Numbered from the stretch's first letter, positions 1 through 8,619 are shown. The stretch: 64,000 nt of DNA from Streptomyces bambusae (GCF_020532645.1 NZ_JAJAUZ010000015.1:62001-126000), one strand, 5' to 3'. A program made the numbers and translations. Notes: generated by a model not told the origin, from the letters alone.

Positions 1-243
1 GTTTCGCGACGACTTCGGCAAGTCTGCTGACCTGTCAATCTGCTTGTGTGAAAGGCGGGTTGAAGCTCGCCCGGTTGGTCGATCCGGTAAGCGGTTCATC
101 CGGCAGCCGAGTGATCGTCAACGCGTCGGGAGCGCCGCCGGCCGGCAGCCGGGCCTTAACTGGAGCCGACCCCTTCCGGCCGGCCGCCGAGCCGCACGGT
201 CCAGGCGGCCGGCCCCGTCGTCTTCCCCTGTGGAGGAACCCAC
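1..243. other. Upstream region without a supported gene
   Basis: No reading frame here has convincing codon use. The stretch around 30-60 is noticeably less GC-rich than its surroundings, as expected of a promoter region. A GGAGG ribosome-binding site at about 231-235 serves the TTG start of the collagen-like gene. Confidence 0.5.
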
Positions 244-1776
244 TTGTCTGCATCCCGCTGCACGTCCGCTGCCCTCGTGGTCGCTGCGGTCACCGCGGCC
301 TGCCTGGTCCCGACGGCGCCGGCCCTGGCCGACTCCTCCGGCATCCGGTTCTCGCAGCCGTACGTCCCCTCGATCGCTCCCGGGAAGACCGGCCGTGTCG
401 TCATCGTGGCCGACAACGGGGCCGAACCGGCCTTCAGCCGTACGTTCCGGATCACCGCGCCCGACCAGACGACCTTCCCGGAGGCGCGGTTCTACTGGAA
501 CGGCGACCGCGCCGGGGTCCCGTGCGTACGGTCCTCCGACGCACGGCAGTTGACCTGCGAAGCCGGTACCCGTGCCGGCTTCGCCTTCCCGGCCGAGAAC
601 CGGGTCCGGCTGGGCGTGGCCGTCACAGTCGCGAAGAGCGCCGCCGAGGGCACCACGCTCGACGGTGGCGAGTGGGCCACGGGTGCGGACCACCCGGCCC
701 TGTTCGCCGTGGCCACGCCGGTGACCGGGCCCAAGGGCGACGACGGCGAGCCGGGCAAGCCCGGGAAGCCCGGCAAGGAGGGCAAGCCGGGGAAGGAAGG
801 CAAGGAGGGCAAGCCCGGCCACCACGGCAAGCCCGGCCGCCCCGGCCCGAAGGGCGACAAGGGCGACCAGGGCGAGAAGGGCGACCAAGGCGAGCGCGGC
901 CCGAAGGGCGACCGCGGCGATACCGGTCCCCAGGGACCCAAGGGCGACACGGGCCCGTCCGGTGGCCCGAAGGGCGACAAGGGCGACAAGGGCGACCGCG
1001 GTGAGAAGGGCGACCGCGGTGACCAGGGCAAGCAGGGACGCAAGGGCGACCAGGGCGACACGGGCCTGCGGGGTCCCCAGGGCGAGCGCGGCCCGAAGGG
1101 CGACACGGGCCCGGCCGGCGGCCCGAAGGGTGACAAGGGCGACAAGGGCGACCGCGGCGAGAAGGGCGACCGCGGGGAGAAGGGCGACCGCGGCGACAAG
1201 GGGCACATGGGCCCGAAGGGCGACAAGGGCTCGCAGGGCGAGAAGGGCGACCGCGGCTCCAAGGGCGAGAAGGGCGACCGGGGTCCGAAGGGCGACAAGG
1301 GCCACAAGGGCGACCGGGGCGAGAAGGGTGACAAGGGCCACCGTGGCCCCCAGGGCCCGAAGGGTCACACCGGCCCCCAGGGTCCCAAGGGGCCCAAGGG
1401 CCACACCGGTCCCCAGGGCCCGAAGGGCGCCCGCGGCGACACCGGTCCGCAGGGTCCCAAGGGCCCGCAGGGCAAGCCCGGCGACTGCAAGTGCGGCAAG
1501 GACCACAAGCCCGGCAAGCCGGCCAAGCCGGGCAAGCCCGGAAAGGACAAGCTCCAGGCCCGCATCGTCGCCAAGGGCCACGGCCTCGGCATCCGCCGGG
1601 TCCCCGGCGGTGACAAGCTCAACGGCACGCTCAAGACCGGCGCCGTCGTCGGCGTGATCTGCAAGGTCAACGGCGAAGACGTCAAGGGCAACCCGATCTG
1701 GTACAAGCTCGCCGACGGCAGCGGCTGGATCCCCGCCCGCTACGCCGAGAACCTGAACCACATCCCCGCCTGCTGA
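244..1776 (+). CDS. Secreted collagen-like protein with C-terminal SH3-like domain
   Basis: A 510-residue extracellular protein. Residues 1-29 form a signal peptide ending near ALA. Residues 30-160 are a compact N-terminal domain with two cysteines (94 and 105). From Gly162 to about residue 430 the chain is almost uninterrupted Gly-X-Y triplets, rich in [12 protein letters not shown] and GPQGPK, with two one-residue breaks (PSGGPK and PAGGPK). A short Cys-containing linker (DCKCGK) leads to a C-terminal bacterial SH3-like domain, about 455-510, with [15 protein letters not shown]. Bacterial collagens form stable triple helices without hydroxyproline. The Lys/Asp/Glu-rich triplets here favour inter-chain salt bridges, and the cysteines could cross-link the trimer (inference). 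The start is TTG because GGAGG lies eight bases upstream. A surface or matrix role is likely; the partner is unknown. Confidence 0.9.
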   Translation: MSASRCTSAALVVAAVTAACLVPTAPALADSSGIRFSQPYVPSIAPGKTGRVVIVADNGAEPAFSRTFRITAPDQTTFPEARFYWNGDRAGVPCVRSSDARQLTCEAGTRAGFAFPAENRVRLGVAVTVAKSAAEGTTLDGGEWATGADHPALFAVATPVTGPKGDDGEPGKPGKPGKEGKPGKEGKEGKPGHHGKPGRPGPKGDKGDQGEKGDQGERGPKGDRGDTGPQGPKGDTGPSGGPKGDKGDKGDRGEKGDRGDQGKQGRKGDQGDTGLRGPQGERGPKGDTGPAGGPKGDKGDKGDRGEKGDRGEKGDRGDKGHMGPKGDKGSQGEKGDRGSKGEKGDRGPKGDKGHKGDRGEKGDKGHRGPQGPKGHTGPQGPKGPKGHTGPQGPKGARGDTGPQGPKGPQGKPGDCKCGKDHKPGKPAKPGKPGKDKLQARIVAKGHGLGIRRVPGGDKLNGTLKTGAVVGVICKVNGEDVKGNPIWYKLADGSGWIPARYAENLNHIPAC

Positions 1777-1798
1777 CCCGGGCACACCAGCCGGGTGC

Positions 1799-1827
1799 AC
1801 GGCCGGGCGCACTCCCCGCCCGGCCGT
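1799..1827 (+). terminator. Hairpin terminator after the collagen-like gene
   Basis: An 11-bp perfect stem (ACGGCCGGGCG with CGCCCGGCCGT) encloses a 7-base loop and lies 22 bases after the stop codon. There is no T-run, which is common for Streptomyces terminators. Confidence 0.6.
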
Positions 1828-1838
1828 CCACCCCCGAC

Positions 1839-2010
1839 AGCCGACCGCCGCCCCGGGGCGATTCCGGCCCGGCAGCCGACCATCGTCCTGGGGCGATTCC
1901 GGCCCGGCAGCCGACCGCCGTCCCGAGACGAATCCCAGCCCAGCGGCCGACCGCCACCCCGGGGCGAATTCCAGCCCGATGGCCGGCCCACCGCCCGGGG
2001 GCGAATCCAG
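1839..2010. repeat. Tandem array of about five 35-36-bp repeats
   Basis: The motif GCCGACCGCC followed by CCCGGGGCGAATCC recurs with starts near 1841, 1876, 1911, 1947 and 1983, a period of 35-36 bp. The copies diverge progressively and run directly into the 43-bp dispersed repeat. No gene is supported in 1777-2234, so this array and the neighbouring repeat are the main content of that gap. Adjacent copies have no spacer of different sequence, so this is not a CRISPR array. Confidence 0.7.
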
Positions 2011-2052
2011 CCCCGCCGGCGTTTGAGGCGCGGGGTCCGGGGCGGAGCCCCG
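2010..2052. repeat. 43-bp dispersed repeat, copy 1
   Basis: This segment is the exact reverse complement of 51555-51597, 43 of 43 bases. It contains GGCGTTTGAGG and can fold on itself through GGGGTCCGGGGCGGAGCCCC. Similar elements are scattered in intergenic regions of many Streptomyces chromosomes. Confidence 0.8.
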
Positions 2053-2234
2053 AGTCGCCCCGCCGGCACCCGGCCCTTCCGCACCCCCCGGCCGGCCGGC
2101 CTCCCGTTGCGCCGCGGCCACTCCGCCCGCAGTACCGTTGAACGCCGGACCCGCAGCACCGCGGGCGACAGGAAACGGCGTCCGCGGAGCCACCCGGCAT
2201 CCGCCCGCCGAGGCCGGTGACGGAGGCAGTGACC

Positions 2235-3125
2235 GTGGCAGACACCCGTACCGTCGGAGTGCTCGGGACCGGAATCATGGGGGCCGCGATGGCCCGCAAC
2301 CTGGCCCGCGCCGGGCACACCGTACGCGCCTGGAACCGCACCCGCGCCAAGGCCGAACCCCTCGCCGCCGACGGCATCCACCTCGCCGGCACCCCCGCCG
2401 ACGCCGTGCGCGACGCGGACGTCGTGCTCACCATGCTCCACGACGGCCCCGCCGCCCTCGACACCATGCGGCAGGCCGCACCCGGCCTGCGCCCCGGCGC
2501 CGCGTGGATGCAGTCGACCACCGCCGGCCTCGACGCCCTCCCGGACCTCGCCGGCTTCGCCGCCGCACACGCCCTGGACTTCTTCGACGCGCCCGTCCTC
2601 GGCACCCGGGAACCCGCCGAAGCCGGCCGGCTCGTCGTCATCGCCGCCGGCCCGGTCCCGGCCCGGGACACCGTCGCGCCGGTCTTCGACGCGGTGGCCG
2701 CCCGGACGGTGTGGACCGGCGAGGACGGTGCCGCCGGCAGTGCCACCCGCCTCAAGCTCGTCACCAACAGCTGGGTCCTCGCCGCCAACAACGCCACCGG
2801 CGAAGTCCTGGCCCTCGCCGCCGCGTTGGGCGTGGACCCCCGGGACTTCCTCGGCCTCGTCGCCGACGGCCCCCTCGACATGGGCTACCTCCGCACCAAG
2901 GCGGCACTCGTCCTGGAGGACCGGCTGACCCCGGCGAGCTTCACCGCGGCCACCGCCGCCAAGGACGCCGACCTCGTCCTCCGGGCCGCCGACCGCCACG
3001 GCATCCGCCTCGACGTGGCCGCCGCCGGCGCCGCCCGGCTGCGGCGCGCCATCGCCCAGGGACACGGCGAAGAGGACATGGCCGCCGCCTACTTCGCCAG
3101 CTTCGACACACCCCCCGAAGGCTGA
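2235..3125 (+). CDS. NAD(P)-dependent oxidoreductase, 3-hydroxyisobutyrate dehydrogenase family
   Basis: A 296-residue cytoplasmic beta-hydroxyacid dehydrogenase. The N-terminal Rossmann fold shows VGVLGTGIMGAAMARNL, the GxGxxG dinucleotide site. The family's conserved lysine is in the helix near the middle (TRLKLVTNSWVLAANN, the K-x-x-x-N pattern), and the C-terminal helical domain follows. The family reduces or oxidises short beta-hydroxy acids or imines; the substrate cannot be read from sequence. I place the start at GTG 2235 because GGAGG at 2222-2226 sits eight bases upstream; GTG codons at 2217 and 2229 are in frame but lack a site. The gene is followed within 80 bp by the tRNA-like element. 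Confidence 0.85.
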   Translation: MADTRTVGVLGTGIMGAAMARNLARAGHTVRAWNRTRAKAEPLAADGIHLAGTPADAVRDADVVLTMLHDGPAALDTMRQAAPGLRPGAAWMQSTTAGLDALPDLAGFAAAHALDFFDAPVLGTREPAEAGRLVVIAAGPVPARDTVAPVFDAVAARTVWTGEDGAAGSATRLKLVTNSWVLAANNATGEVLALAAALGVDPRDFLGLVADGPLDMGYLRTKAALVLEDRLTPASFTAATAAKDADLVLRAADRHGIRLDVAAAGAARLRRAIAQGHGEEDMAAAYFASFDTPPEG

Positions 3126-3165
3126 CCCCGGCCCGCCCCACCGCCGCCGCGCACGGGAAAATCCG

Positions 3166-3196
3166 TTCGCCCGCCCGGCGCCCCGCCGCCTACGCT
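3166..3196 (+). promoter_or_regulatory. Candidate promoter for the tRNA-like element
   Basis: A TACGCT hexamer at 3191-3196 fits the TAnnnT -10 pattern. A poor -35 (TTCGCC, 3166-3171) lies 19 bp upstream. Transcription starting about seven bases after the -10 would begin at 3203-3206, that is, at the 5' end of the cloverleaf. Confidence 0.4.
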
Positions 3197-3205
3197 GCGT
3201 TCCGA

Positions 3206-3277
3206 CGACGTGTAGCTCAGCAGCAGAGCGCCGGGCTTCCTACCCGGAGGGCGCAGGGGCAGAACCTGCCACGTCGG
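3206..3277 (+). tRNA. Atypical tRNA-Gly(UCC)-like cloverleaf, probably a leader RNA
   Basis: The 72 bases fold into a cloverleaf with no mismatch. Acceptor stem: CGACGTG 3206-3212 with CACGTCG 3270-3276. D stem: GCTC/GAGC. Anticodon stem: CCGGG/CCCGG around loop CTTCCTA, giving anticodon TCC at 3238-3240. Variable region: AGGGC. T stem: GCAGG/CCTGC. G3277 is the discriminator. The D loop (AGCAGCA) lacks the GG pair and the T loop (GGCAGAA) lacks TTC, so the normal D-T loop contacts cannot form. No CCA is encoded. The ATG of the next gene is at 3280, two bases after the discriminator. A GGAGGG Shine-Dalgarno match (3246-3251) is buried across the anticodon stem and variable region. The structure is certain on paper. 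Whether it is charged, or acts only as a leader or processing signal, is unknown. Confidence 0.65.
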
Positions 3278-3279
3278 CT

Positions 3280-5565
3280 ATGAACGAGGACCTGAGCAGT
3301 TTCCCGAACGGCGCCCGCGAGGCGACCGGCTACCCGCAGGCCATGCTGGCCCGCGCCTTCCTGACGGGCACCACCCACACCGACGCCGAGACCCGGCGCC
3401 GGGCCGGTGAACGCGCCGACCGCTGGCGGCAGGTCCTCGCCGGCATGGCCGACGGCACCCTCCGCATCGGTTCCCGCACCCCCGTCGCCGGCCTGCCCGC
3501 CTGGGTCACCCCCGAGGTCGTCCGCGGCGGCTTCGCCACCTCCGCCGCGAGCGCCGAGGGCCCACTCCAGCCGTACGAGCACGACCTCGCGCGCAGCGCC
3601 CGCATCCCCGCCGACCGCAGCGCCCTGTTCGCCCACTGCCTCACCGAACCGGGCCTGGCCCGGCTGTACGCACTCCTCGACAGCGGACGCTACGAGATCA
3701 CCGTGCCCGAAGAGGGCGCCCTGCTGACCGTGGCCTGGCTGGCCCGCGCCGGCGACGTGGCCGCCGCCCTCGAACTCGTCGACGTGCTCGAACCGTTCGC
3801 CGGCCGGCTCCGCTTCACCCCGCGCCCCGCCGAACGCCCCGCGCCCGACGCCGAGGCCGTGCACCGGCGGACCGTCGGCGACGCCGCGGCCGCCCTCGGG
3901 CGCCGGCGCCCCCACCCCGCCGTCGAGGCGCAGCGCGAAGCGCTCACCGTCTGGCAGCCGTTCGGCGACGCCCTCCTCGGCCACTGGCTGGAGGCGGCGC
4001 CCGGCGGCCGCACCCCCGACGCCGGCTGGCACCGGCGCGGCGAGCTGCTGCTCGCCCGCTACCGGGAGCTGGCCGCCGCCCACACCCGCTGCACCAAGCA
4101 CCTGAGCCCCAAGGAGAACCTCGGCATCCTGCGCGGCGCCCTGGAGGAGACCGTCGCCGGCCGGCGGCTCGACCCGCGCCGGCTCGGCCTGCTGCACCAC
4201 GCCGTCGACTCCATGGTGCGCCGCCGCGGCCTGCCCGGATCCGAGCGGCACGCCCGGCTGCGGACCCGGCAGGCCGCCGAGGCCGCCCTGCCCTCCCACC
4301 ACGCCGTCGCCCAGCTCCTGCTGCGCCGCCTGTCCGGCCTCCCGCAGCAGGACGGCGCCGCCGACACGGCGCCGCTGGTCGCCGACGTGACCGCCGACGA
4401 GGCCGCCGCCACCGGGCTGCCCGCCGGCACCCGCATCCCCGCGGCCCTGCGGCAGGTCGTGTCGGGCGCCCTCAGCGCACCGCTCGGCACCCTGGTGGAG
4501 CGCGGCCTGGTGCCCTCGGCCGAGGTCCTCGCCGAGCTGGTGCCCCAGCTGGTCGCCGCCACCGGCGCCCAGGCCTACCCGGACGACGCCCTGCGCACCC
4601 TGGTGGCCGCCCACTACCGGGCGTTCCGCAACCGCCGCTCGCTGCTCCTGCTGAACCTCGCCTCGCAGGTCCGCTTCGAAGAGCTGCCCTGGGTGCGGGC
4701 GGTGGCCGGACACCGCCGCGGCCAGGACGCCCACGCCGACGCGGACACAGCGCTGCGCCGGCTCGGCGAACTCGCCGTCCAGGCGTTCCCCGGCACCCTG
4801 CTGCCCAACCCGCTCGTCCGCGAACTCGCCGTCCTCGCCCGCCAGGCCGACACCGGTGCGCCGTTCACGGAGGAGCTGGCCGCGGACATCTTCATGGGCA
4901 CCTTCGCCCCGAAGTTCCTCACCGCGGCCCGGATCGCCGCGGAACTCCTCACCGGCACGCTGTACGAGCGCTACTACGGCATCGACTACCGCGCCGTGCG
5001 CAACCTCGCCGTCGCCGAGGCCGGAGACGGCCTGACGCGCGGCCGGCGCCCCCGTACCGCGCCCGGTTTCGCCCGGCTGTGCCAGGAGCGGGCCGGGGAC
5101 ACCGGCGGGCGCTCCTGGTCGGTCGCCGCCAACGGCAAGGTCGTCGAGCAGGCCCAGATCCTCACCACGCACAACCTCGCCACCCTGGTGAGCCGGGTCG
5201 GCATCCGCCCCGAGCCCGGCTGGGAGGACCTCGCGCTGCGCTGCTTCGCCACCGTGTGCCGCACGACCGCCCGGATCCCGGCCGCCCCGCGGCCGCTGCC
5301 GCTGGTCAAGGACGCCGCGTACGCCTGGCGGCAGATGGTGTTCCACCTGTCGCTGTGCCCGCCGGAGGCGCAGGCCCGGGTGCTCCGCGGGCTGGACGCC
5401 GAGGCGGCGCGCACGTCGGCGGAGGCCGCGGCCCTGCTCGCCCCGGCCGTCACCGGTCTGCGGCAGGCGGCCGGCGGCGGCCGCCCGGACACCGGCGCCG
5501 GCCGGCTCTTCCTCGGCTGGACCACCGGCCGGCACTGGCTGCTGGGCGAGCGCGCAGGCCGCTGA
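3280..5565 (+). CDS. Large uncharacterised protein behind a tRNA-like leader
   Basis: A 761-residue protein I cannot assign to a family. It has no signal peptide and no clear membrane segment, and it reads as mostly helical, Leu/Ala/Arg-rich helices throughout. Recognisable blocks include KHLSPKENLGILRGALEE (about 273-290), a long helical stretch at 380-470 (PAALRQVVSGALSAPLGTLV onward), and a C-terminal part with VVEQAQILTTHNLATLVSRV (about 622-641). No Walker motif, HEPN RxxxxH, HNH or DxSxS metal site was found. It is not a Ro60/TROVE protein, although those also pair with tRNA-like RNAs. Codon use is strongly coding from the first codons, and the frame has no ATG, GTG or TTG upstream within the cloverleaf, which fixes the start at 3280. 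Transcription must run through the tRNA-like element. Confidence 0.85.
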   Translation: MNEDLSSFPNGAREATGYPQAMLARAFLTGTTHTDAETRRRAGERADRWRQVLAGMADGTLRIGSRTPVAGLPAWVTPEVVRGGFATSAASAEGPLQPYEHDLARSARIPADRSALFAHCLTEPGLARLYALLDSGRYEITVPEEGALLTVAWLARAGDVAAALELVDVLEPFAGRLRFTPRPAERPAPDAEAVHRRTVGDAAAALGRRRPHPAVEAQREALTVWQPFGDALLGHWLEAAPGGRTPDAGWHRRGELLLARYRELAAAHTRCTKHLSPKENLGILRGALEETVAGRRLDPRRLGLLHHAVDSMVRRRGLPGSERHARLRTRQAAEAALPSHHAVAQLLLRRLSGLPQQDGAADTAPLVADVTADEAAATGLPAGTRIPAALRQVVSGALSAPLGTLVERGLVPSAEVLAELVPQLVAATGAQAYPDDALRTLVAAHYRAFRNRRSLLLLNLASQVRFEELPWVRAVAGHRRGQDAHADADTALRRLGELAVQAFPGTLLPNPLVRELAVLARQADTGAPFTEELAADIFMGTFAPKFLTAARIAAELLTGTLYERYYGIDYRAVRNLAVAEAGDGLTRGRRPRTAPGFARLCQERAGDTGGRSWSVAANGKVVEQAQILTTHNLATLVSRVGIRPEPGWEDLALRCFATVCRTTARIPAAPRPLPLVKDAAYAWRQMVFHLSLCPPEAQARVLRGLDAEAARTSAEAAALLAPAVTGLRQAAGGGRPDTGAGRLFLGWTTGRHWLLGERAGR

Positions 5566-5749
5566 CGGCCGGCGCGGAAGACGGAACCGGGAGCGGGCCG
5601 GGGCGCGCGCCTCATGTGCCCGGTATGCCGGGATCGCGACACTGGTGGCGTCATGTCCCACCGGTGCGCGACTCCGGCGCACCCGCTCCCGGGAGGTCCC
5701 GATGTCCCTCCGGTACGCCCCCGGCCCGCCGCCCGTCCGTCTTCGCGCC

Positions 5750-6472
5750 TCAGCCCTCGGGGGAGGGCGCGGGCTGCGGCTGCGCCGGCCCGCCATCCGT
5801 CCCCAGCCCCGCGTTCCGCGCCCTTACGATCGCCTGCGCCCGGTCGTTGACCTGGAGCTTGGTGAAGATGTTCGTCACGTGGTTGCGGACGGTCTTGTCC
5901 GAGATGGTCAGCCGCCGGGCGATCTGCCGGTACTCCAGCCCCTGGGCCAGCAGGTCCAGGATCTCCAGCTCCCGCGGGGTGAGGTCCGGGAACGCCTGCC
6001 GGCCCGGTGCCGCCGCCAGCGACCCGAAGAACGCCTGCAGCCGGGACGCGACGCGCGGGCCGAAGACCGCGCCGCCCGCCGCCACGGTCCGCACCGCCGC
6101 GAGGATCTCCGCCCGGTCCGCCCCCTTCACCAGATAGCCGCCCGCCCCGGCCCGCATCGCCGCCAGCACGTTGTCGTCGTCGTCCGACATGCTCAGCACG
6201 AGCACCCGGGCCTCCGGCCGGTCGCTCAGCAGCCGCCGGGTGACCTCGATCCCGGAGGCGTCCGGCAGCCCCAGGTCCAGCACCACCACCTGCGGGCGGT
6301 GGTCCGCACTCAGGGTGACGGCCTCCGCGGCCGTTGAGGCCTCCGCCACCACCCGGAAGCCCTCCTGCGGAAGGAGGGTCCCGCGCAGCCCCTCCAGGAA
6401 CATCGGATGGTCGTCGACCAGCAGGACCGTCACCGGGTCCGCCTCGGCCGGAGTTGCGCTCGCGTCCGCCAT
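5750..6472 (-). CDS. NarL/FixJ-family response regulator
   Basis: A 240-residue cytoplasmic transcription factor. The receiver domain (about 14-130) has the acidic pair D20/D21, phospho-acceptor D66 in VVVLDLGLPD and the K of LVKGAD. The LuxR-type HTH (about 175-235) carries LTPRELEILDLLAQGLEYRQ and SDKTVRNHVTNIFTKL. It is divergent from the histidine kinase at 6495, only 22 bp away, and is its obvious partner. On this strand TATAGT (6485-6480) ends seven bases before the ATG, so the mRNA is probably leaderless. Its promoter must then lie partly inside the kinase coding sequence. Confidence 0.95.
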   Translation of the reverse strand: MADASATPAEADPVTVLLVDDHPMFLEGLRGTLLPQEGFRVVAEASTAAEAVTLSADHRPQVVVLDLGLPDASGIEVTRRLLSDRPEARVLVLSMSDDDDNVLAAMRAGAGGYLVKGADRAEILAAVRTVAAGGAVFGPRVASRLQAFFGSLAAAPGRQAFPDLTPRELEILDLLAQGLEYRQIARRLTISDKTVRNHVTNIFTKLQVNDRAQAIVRARNAGLGTDGGPAQPQPAPSPEG

Positions 6473-6485
6473 GACCGGCACTATA
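6472..6485 (-). promoter_or_regulatory. -10 element for a leaderless response-regulator mRNA
   Basis: TATAGT reads on the minus strand from 6485 to 6480, with seven bases to the A of the start codon at 6472. No convincing -35 hexamer is visible. The kinase has its own AAGGGG ribosome-binding site (6485-6490) in the same 22 bp. Confidence 0.5.
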
Positions 6486-6494
6486 AGGGGAACG

Positions 6495-8585
6495 ATGACC
6501 ACTCTGAGTAAGCTCGTGCGGTCCCGGGCCGGGCGCCTGCCCCTGTCGGCGCAAGGCGAGGGCCGACTGGCCGCCGCCGCCCTGTGCGCGGCCGTGCTGC
6601 TGGTCCTCAGCGGACTGTGGATCCTGTACCTGATCGCCAACCGGGGCTCACCCGGCGCCGCGGCCAGCGCCCGCGACCTCACCGTCCTCGTCTACGGCCT
6701 GCCCGCCGCGGCCGCCGGCGTACTGATCCAGGCCCACGTGCCGAGCCGCCCGGCCGGCTGGGTGCTCCTCGCGTACGCGGCCGCCGCGATCCTGCCCTCC
6801 GTGGCCTCCGCACCCGTGTGGATCGCCGCCCCGGGCCAGGGCGTGCGCACGGCGGTGGCGGTCTTCGCCGGGCTGGCCACCTTCGCCAAGGTCGTGCTCT
6901 TCTACTCGCTGCCGCTCTGGGTCCCGTACGGCCGGCTGACCAGCCGCTGGTGGTGGCTCTACCTCGCCGGCGTCGCCCTCTGGTCGGTGCCGATGGTCTT
7001 CACGTACACCGTGCTCGCCACCGGCTTCGGCGGCACCGCCCCGCTCGCCCACGGCTGGGCGGCCGACACCGCCGAGGCCCTGCAGAGCCGGCTGGCCACC
7101 GCCCAGGAGAGCAGCCACTTCGTGCTCATGGGCGTCGGGATCGCCGCCATGCTCTGGCAGGTCCGCCGCGCCTCCACGCGCTACCGCCGCCCGACCCTCC
7201 TGCTGCTGGCGACGTACGCGGTCTGGGCCGGCGCGCAGGTGGTCCGCTACTACCACCAGGCCGACCACTTCTGGGGCACGTTCGTGCTCTTCCTGGCCGC
7301 GTCGGCGCTCTGGTGGGTGTCCGTCGGCTACGTCCTCACGTACACCGGCGCCTGGCGGGTCGGCCGGGCCGCCCGCCGGATCCTCGTGGGCCTCGTCGTC
7401 ACCACCGTCCTCACCTTCGTGTACGTGTCCTGCGCCGCGGCCCTCGCCGCCGGCACCGCGCCCGGCCAGGCCGCTGACGCCCTCGCCGCCCTCGCCTTCC
7501 TGCTCGGCGCCGGGCTGCGCCGCACCACCGCCTGGGCCGTGGGCCTCGTGGACCGCCTCTACTACGGCGACCGCGCGCACCCGTACCGGGTCCTGCAGAC
7601 CCTCGCCCAGCGGCTCAGCCGCGAGGTCAGCCCGCAGGACGTGCCGGCCACCCTGTGCCGCACGGTGGTCGAGATGCTCCGGCTGCCCGGCGCCCGGCTG
7701 GCCGTGCACACCCGGGCCGGCGCCCGGGTGCTGGCCTCCGCAGGCTCCGAAGGCGGTCCCGAGCAGCGCTTCGACCTCGTCCACCAGGGCACCGTCATCG
7801 GTCACCTGGCCGTCAGCCCGCGGGAGGGCGAGGAGGCCTTCGACACCGAGGACACCGGCATCCTGACCTCGCTGGCCGACCAGGCCGCCCCCGCGCTCGC
7901 CTCGCTCCGCCTCCAGGAGGACCTGCGCAGCAGCCGGGAGCAGATCGTCACCGCCCGCGAGGAGGAGCGCCGCAGCCTGCGCCGGGACATCCACGACGGC
8001 CTCGGACCGGCCCTGGCGGGCGTCCGGCTGCGGGTCGAGAACGCCGTGTCGCGGCTGCCCGCGGACGAAGCCGTACGGGAGGACCTGGCGGCCGTCTCCG
8101 CAGACCTCGGCATGGCGATCAAGGAGGTGCGGCGGATCACCGACCGGCTGGGCCCGGCACCGTTGGGGGAGCTGGGCCTGACCGGGGCGCTGACCCAGTT
8201 GGCCGCCGCCTTCGACGGCAGCCGGCTGCGGGTCTCCGCCGCCCTGGTGCCCCACCCGCTGCCCCCGCTGCCGGCCGCCGTCGAGGTGGCCGCGTACCGG
8301 ATCGCCGCCGAGGCCCTGAACAACGTGCAGCGCCACGCCCGCGCCGAGCACGCCGAGGTCCGGGTCCGCGTCTACGACCACGTCCTCGTGCTCTCGGTCC
8401 GCGACGACGGCACGGGCTTCCCCGAGGGCCAGCACTGCCAAGGCGTGGGCATGGGCTCCATGGCCGACCGGGCCGCCGAGATCGGCGGCCGGTTCACCGT
8501 GTGCCGGCTGGACCGGGGCACCCGCGTGATGGCCGTCCTGCCCCGGCCGGACACCGCCGCTGACCCGGCGGCCGGAGCGACGTGA
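6495..8585 (+). CDS. Membrane sensor histidine kinase (HisKA_3 type)
   Basis: A 696-residue inner-membrane sensor. The N-terminal 330 residues or so hold a series of hydrophobic segments (about eight to ten) interrupted by short loops. A GAF-like cytoplasmic region follows at about 350-470. The dimerisation/phospho-acceptor block is EEERRSLRRDIHDGLGPALA with His500. The ATPase domain has the N box ALNNVQRHARAEHAEV and the G box DDGTGFPEG. It should autophosphorylate and pass phosphate to the divergent NarL-type regulator. ATG 6495 is preferred because AAGGGG is five bases upstream; longer in-frame extensions run antisense through the regulator gene. The ligand is unknown. The gene ends in a strong hairpin at 8620-8647. 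Confidence 0.93.
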   Translation: MTTLSKLVRSRAGRLPLSAQGEGRLAAAALCAAVLLVLSGLWILYLIANRGSPGAAASARDLTVLVYGLPAAAAGVLIQAHVPSRPAGWVLLAYAAAAILPSVASAPVWIAAPGQGVRTAVAVFAGLATFAKVVLFYSLPLWVPYGRLTSRWWWLYLAGVALWSVPMVFTYTVLATGFGGTAPLAHGWAADTAEALQSRLATAQESSHFVLMGVGIAAMLWQVRRASTRYRRPTLLLLATYAVWAGAQVVRYYHQADHFWGTFVLFLAASALWWVSVGYVLTYTGAWRVGRAARRILVGLVVTTVLTFVYVSCAAALAAGTAPGQAADALAALAFLLGAGLRRTTAWAVGLVDRLYYGDRAHPYRVLQTLAQRLSREVSPQDVPATLCRTVVEMLRLPGARLAVHTRAGARVLASAGSEGGPEQRFDLVHQGTVIGHLAVSPREGEEAFDTEDTGILTSLADQAAPALASLRLQEDLRSSREQIVTAREEERRSLRRDIHDGLGPALAGVRLRVENAVSRLPADEAVREDLAAVSADLGMAIKEVRRITDRLGPAPLGELGLTGALTQLAAAFDGSRLRVSAALVPHPLPPLPAAVEVAAYRIAAEALNNVQRHARAEHAEVRVRVYDHVLVLSVRDDGTGFPEGQHCQGVGMGSMADRAAEIGGRFTVCRLDRGTRVMAVLPRPDTAADPAAGAT

Positions 8586-8619
8586 GGCGCCCCGGGCGGC
8601 GGGAGCCGGCCACGCAGCG

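Noticed and set aside
1839..2010. CRISPR array
   Set aside because: Units are tandem with no unique spacers, the copies diverge, and no cas gene is present.
118..2193. Long minus-strand open frame opposite the collagen-like gene
   Set aside because: The Ala/Val/Leu-rich translation is the antisense of Gly-X-Y codons, with no ribosome-binding site and wrong third-position bias.
3206..5565. Ro60/Y-RNA (YrlA) system as an explanation for the tRNA-like RNA
   Set aside because: The protein shows neither a TROVE-like block nor the C-terminal von Willebrand DxSxS metal site, and the RNA has no Y-RNA stem beyond the cloverleaf.
5653..5850. Short plus-strand frame between the 3280 gene and the response regulator
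   Set aside because: It runs antisense into the regulator and lacks homology-like blocks. The GGGAGG nearby may be coincidental.
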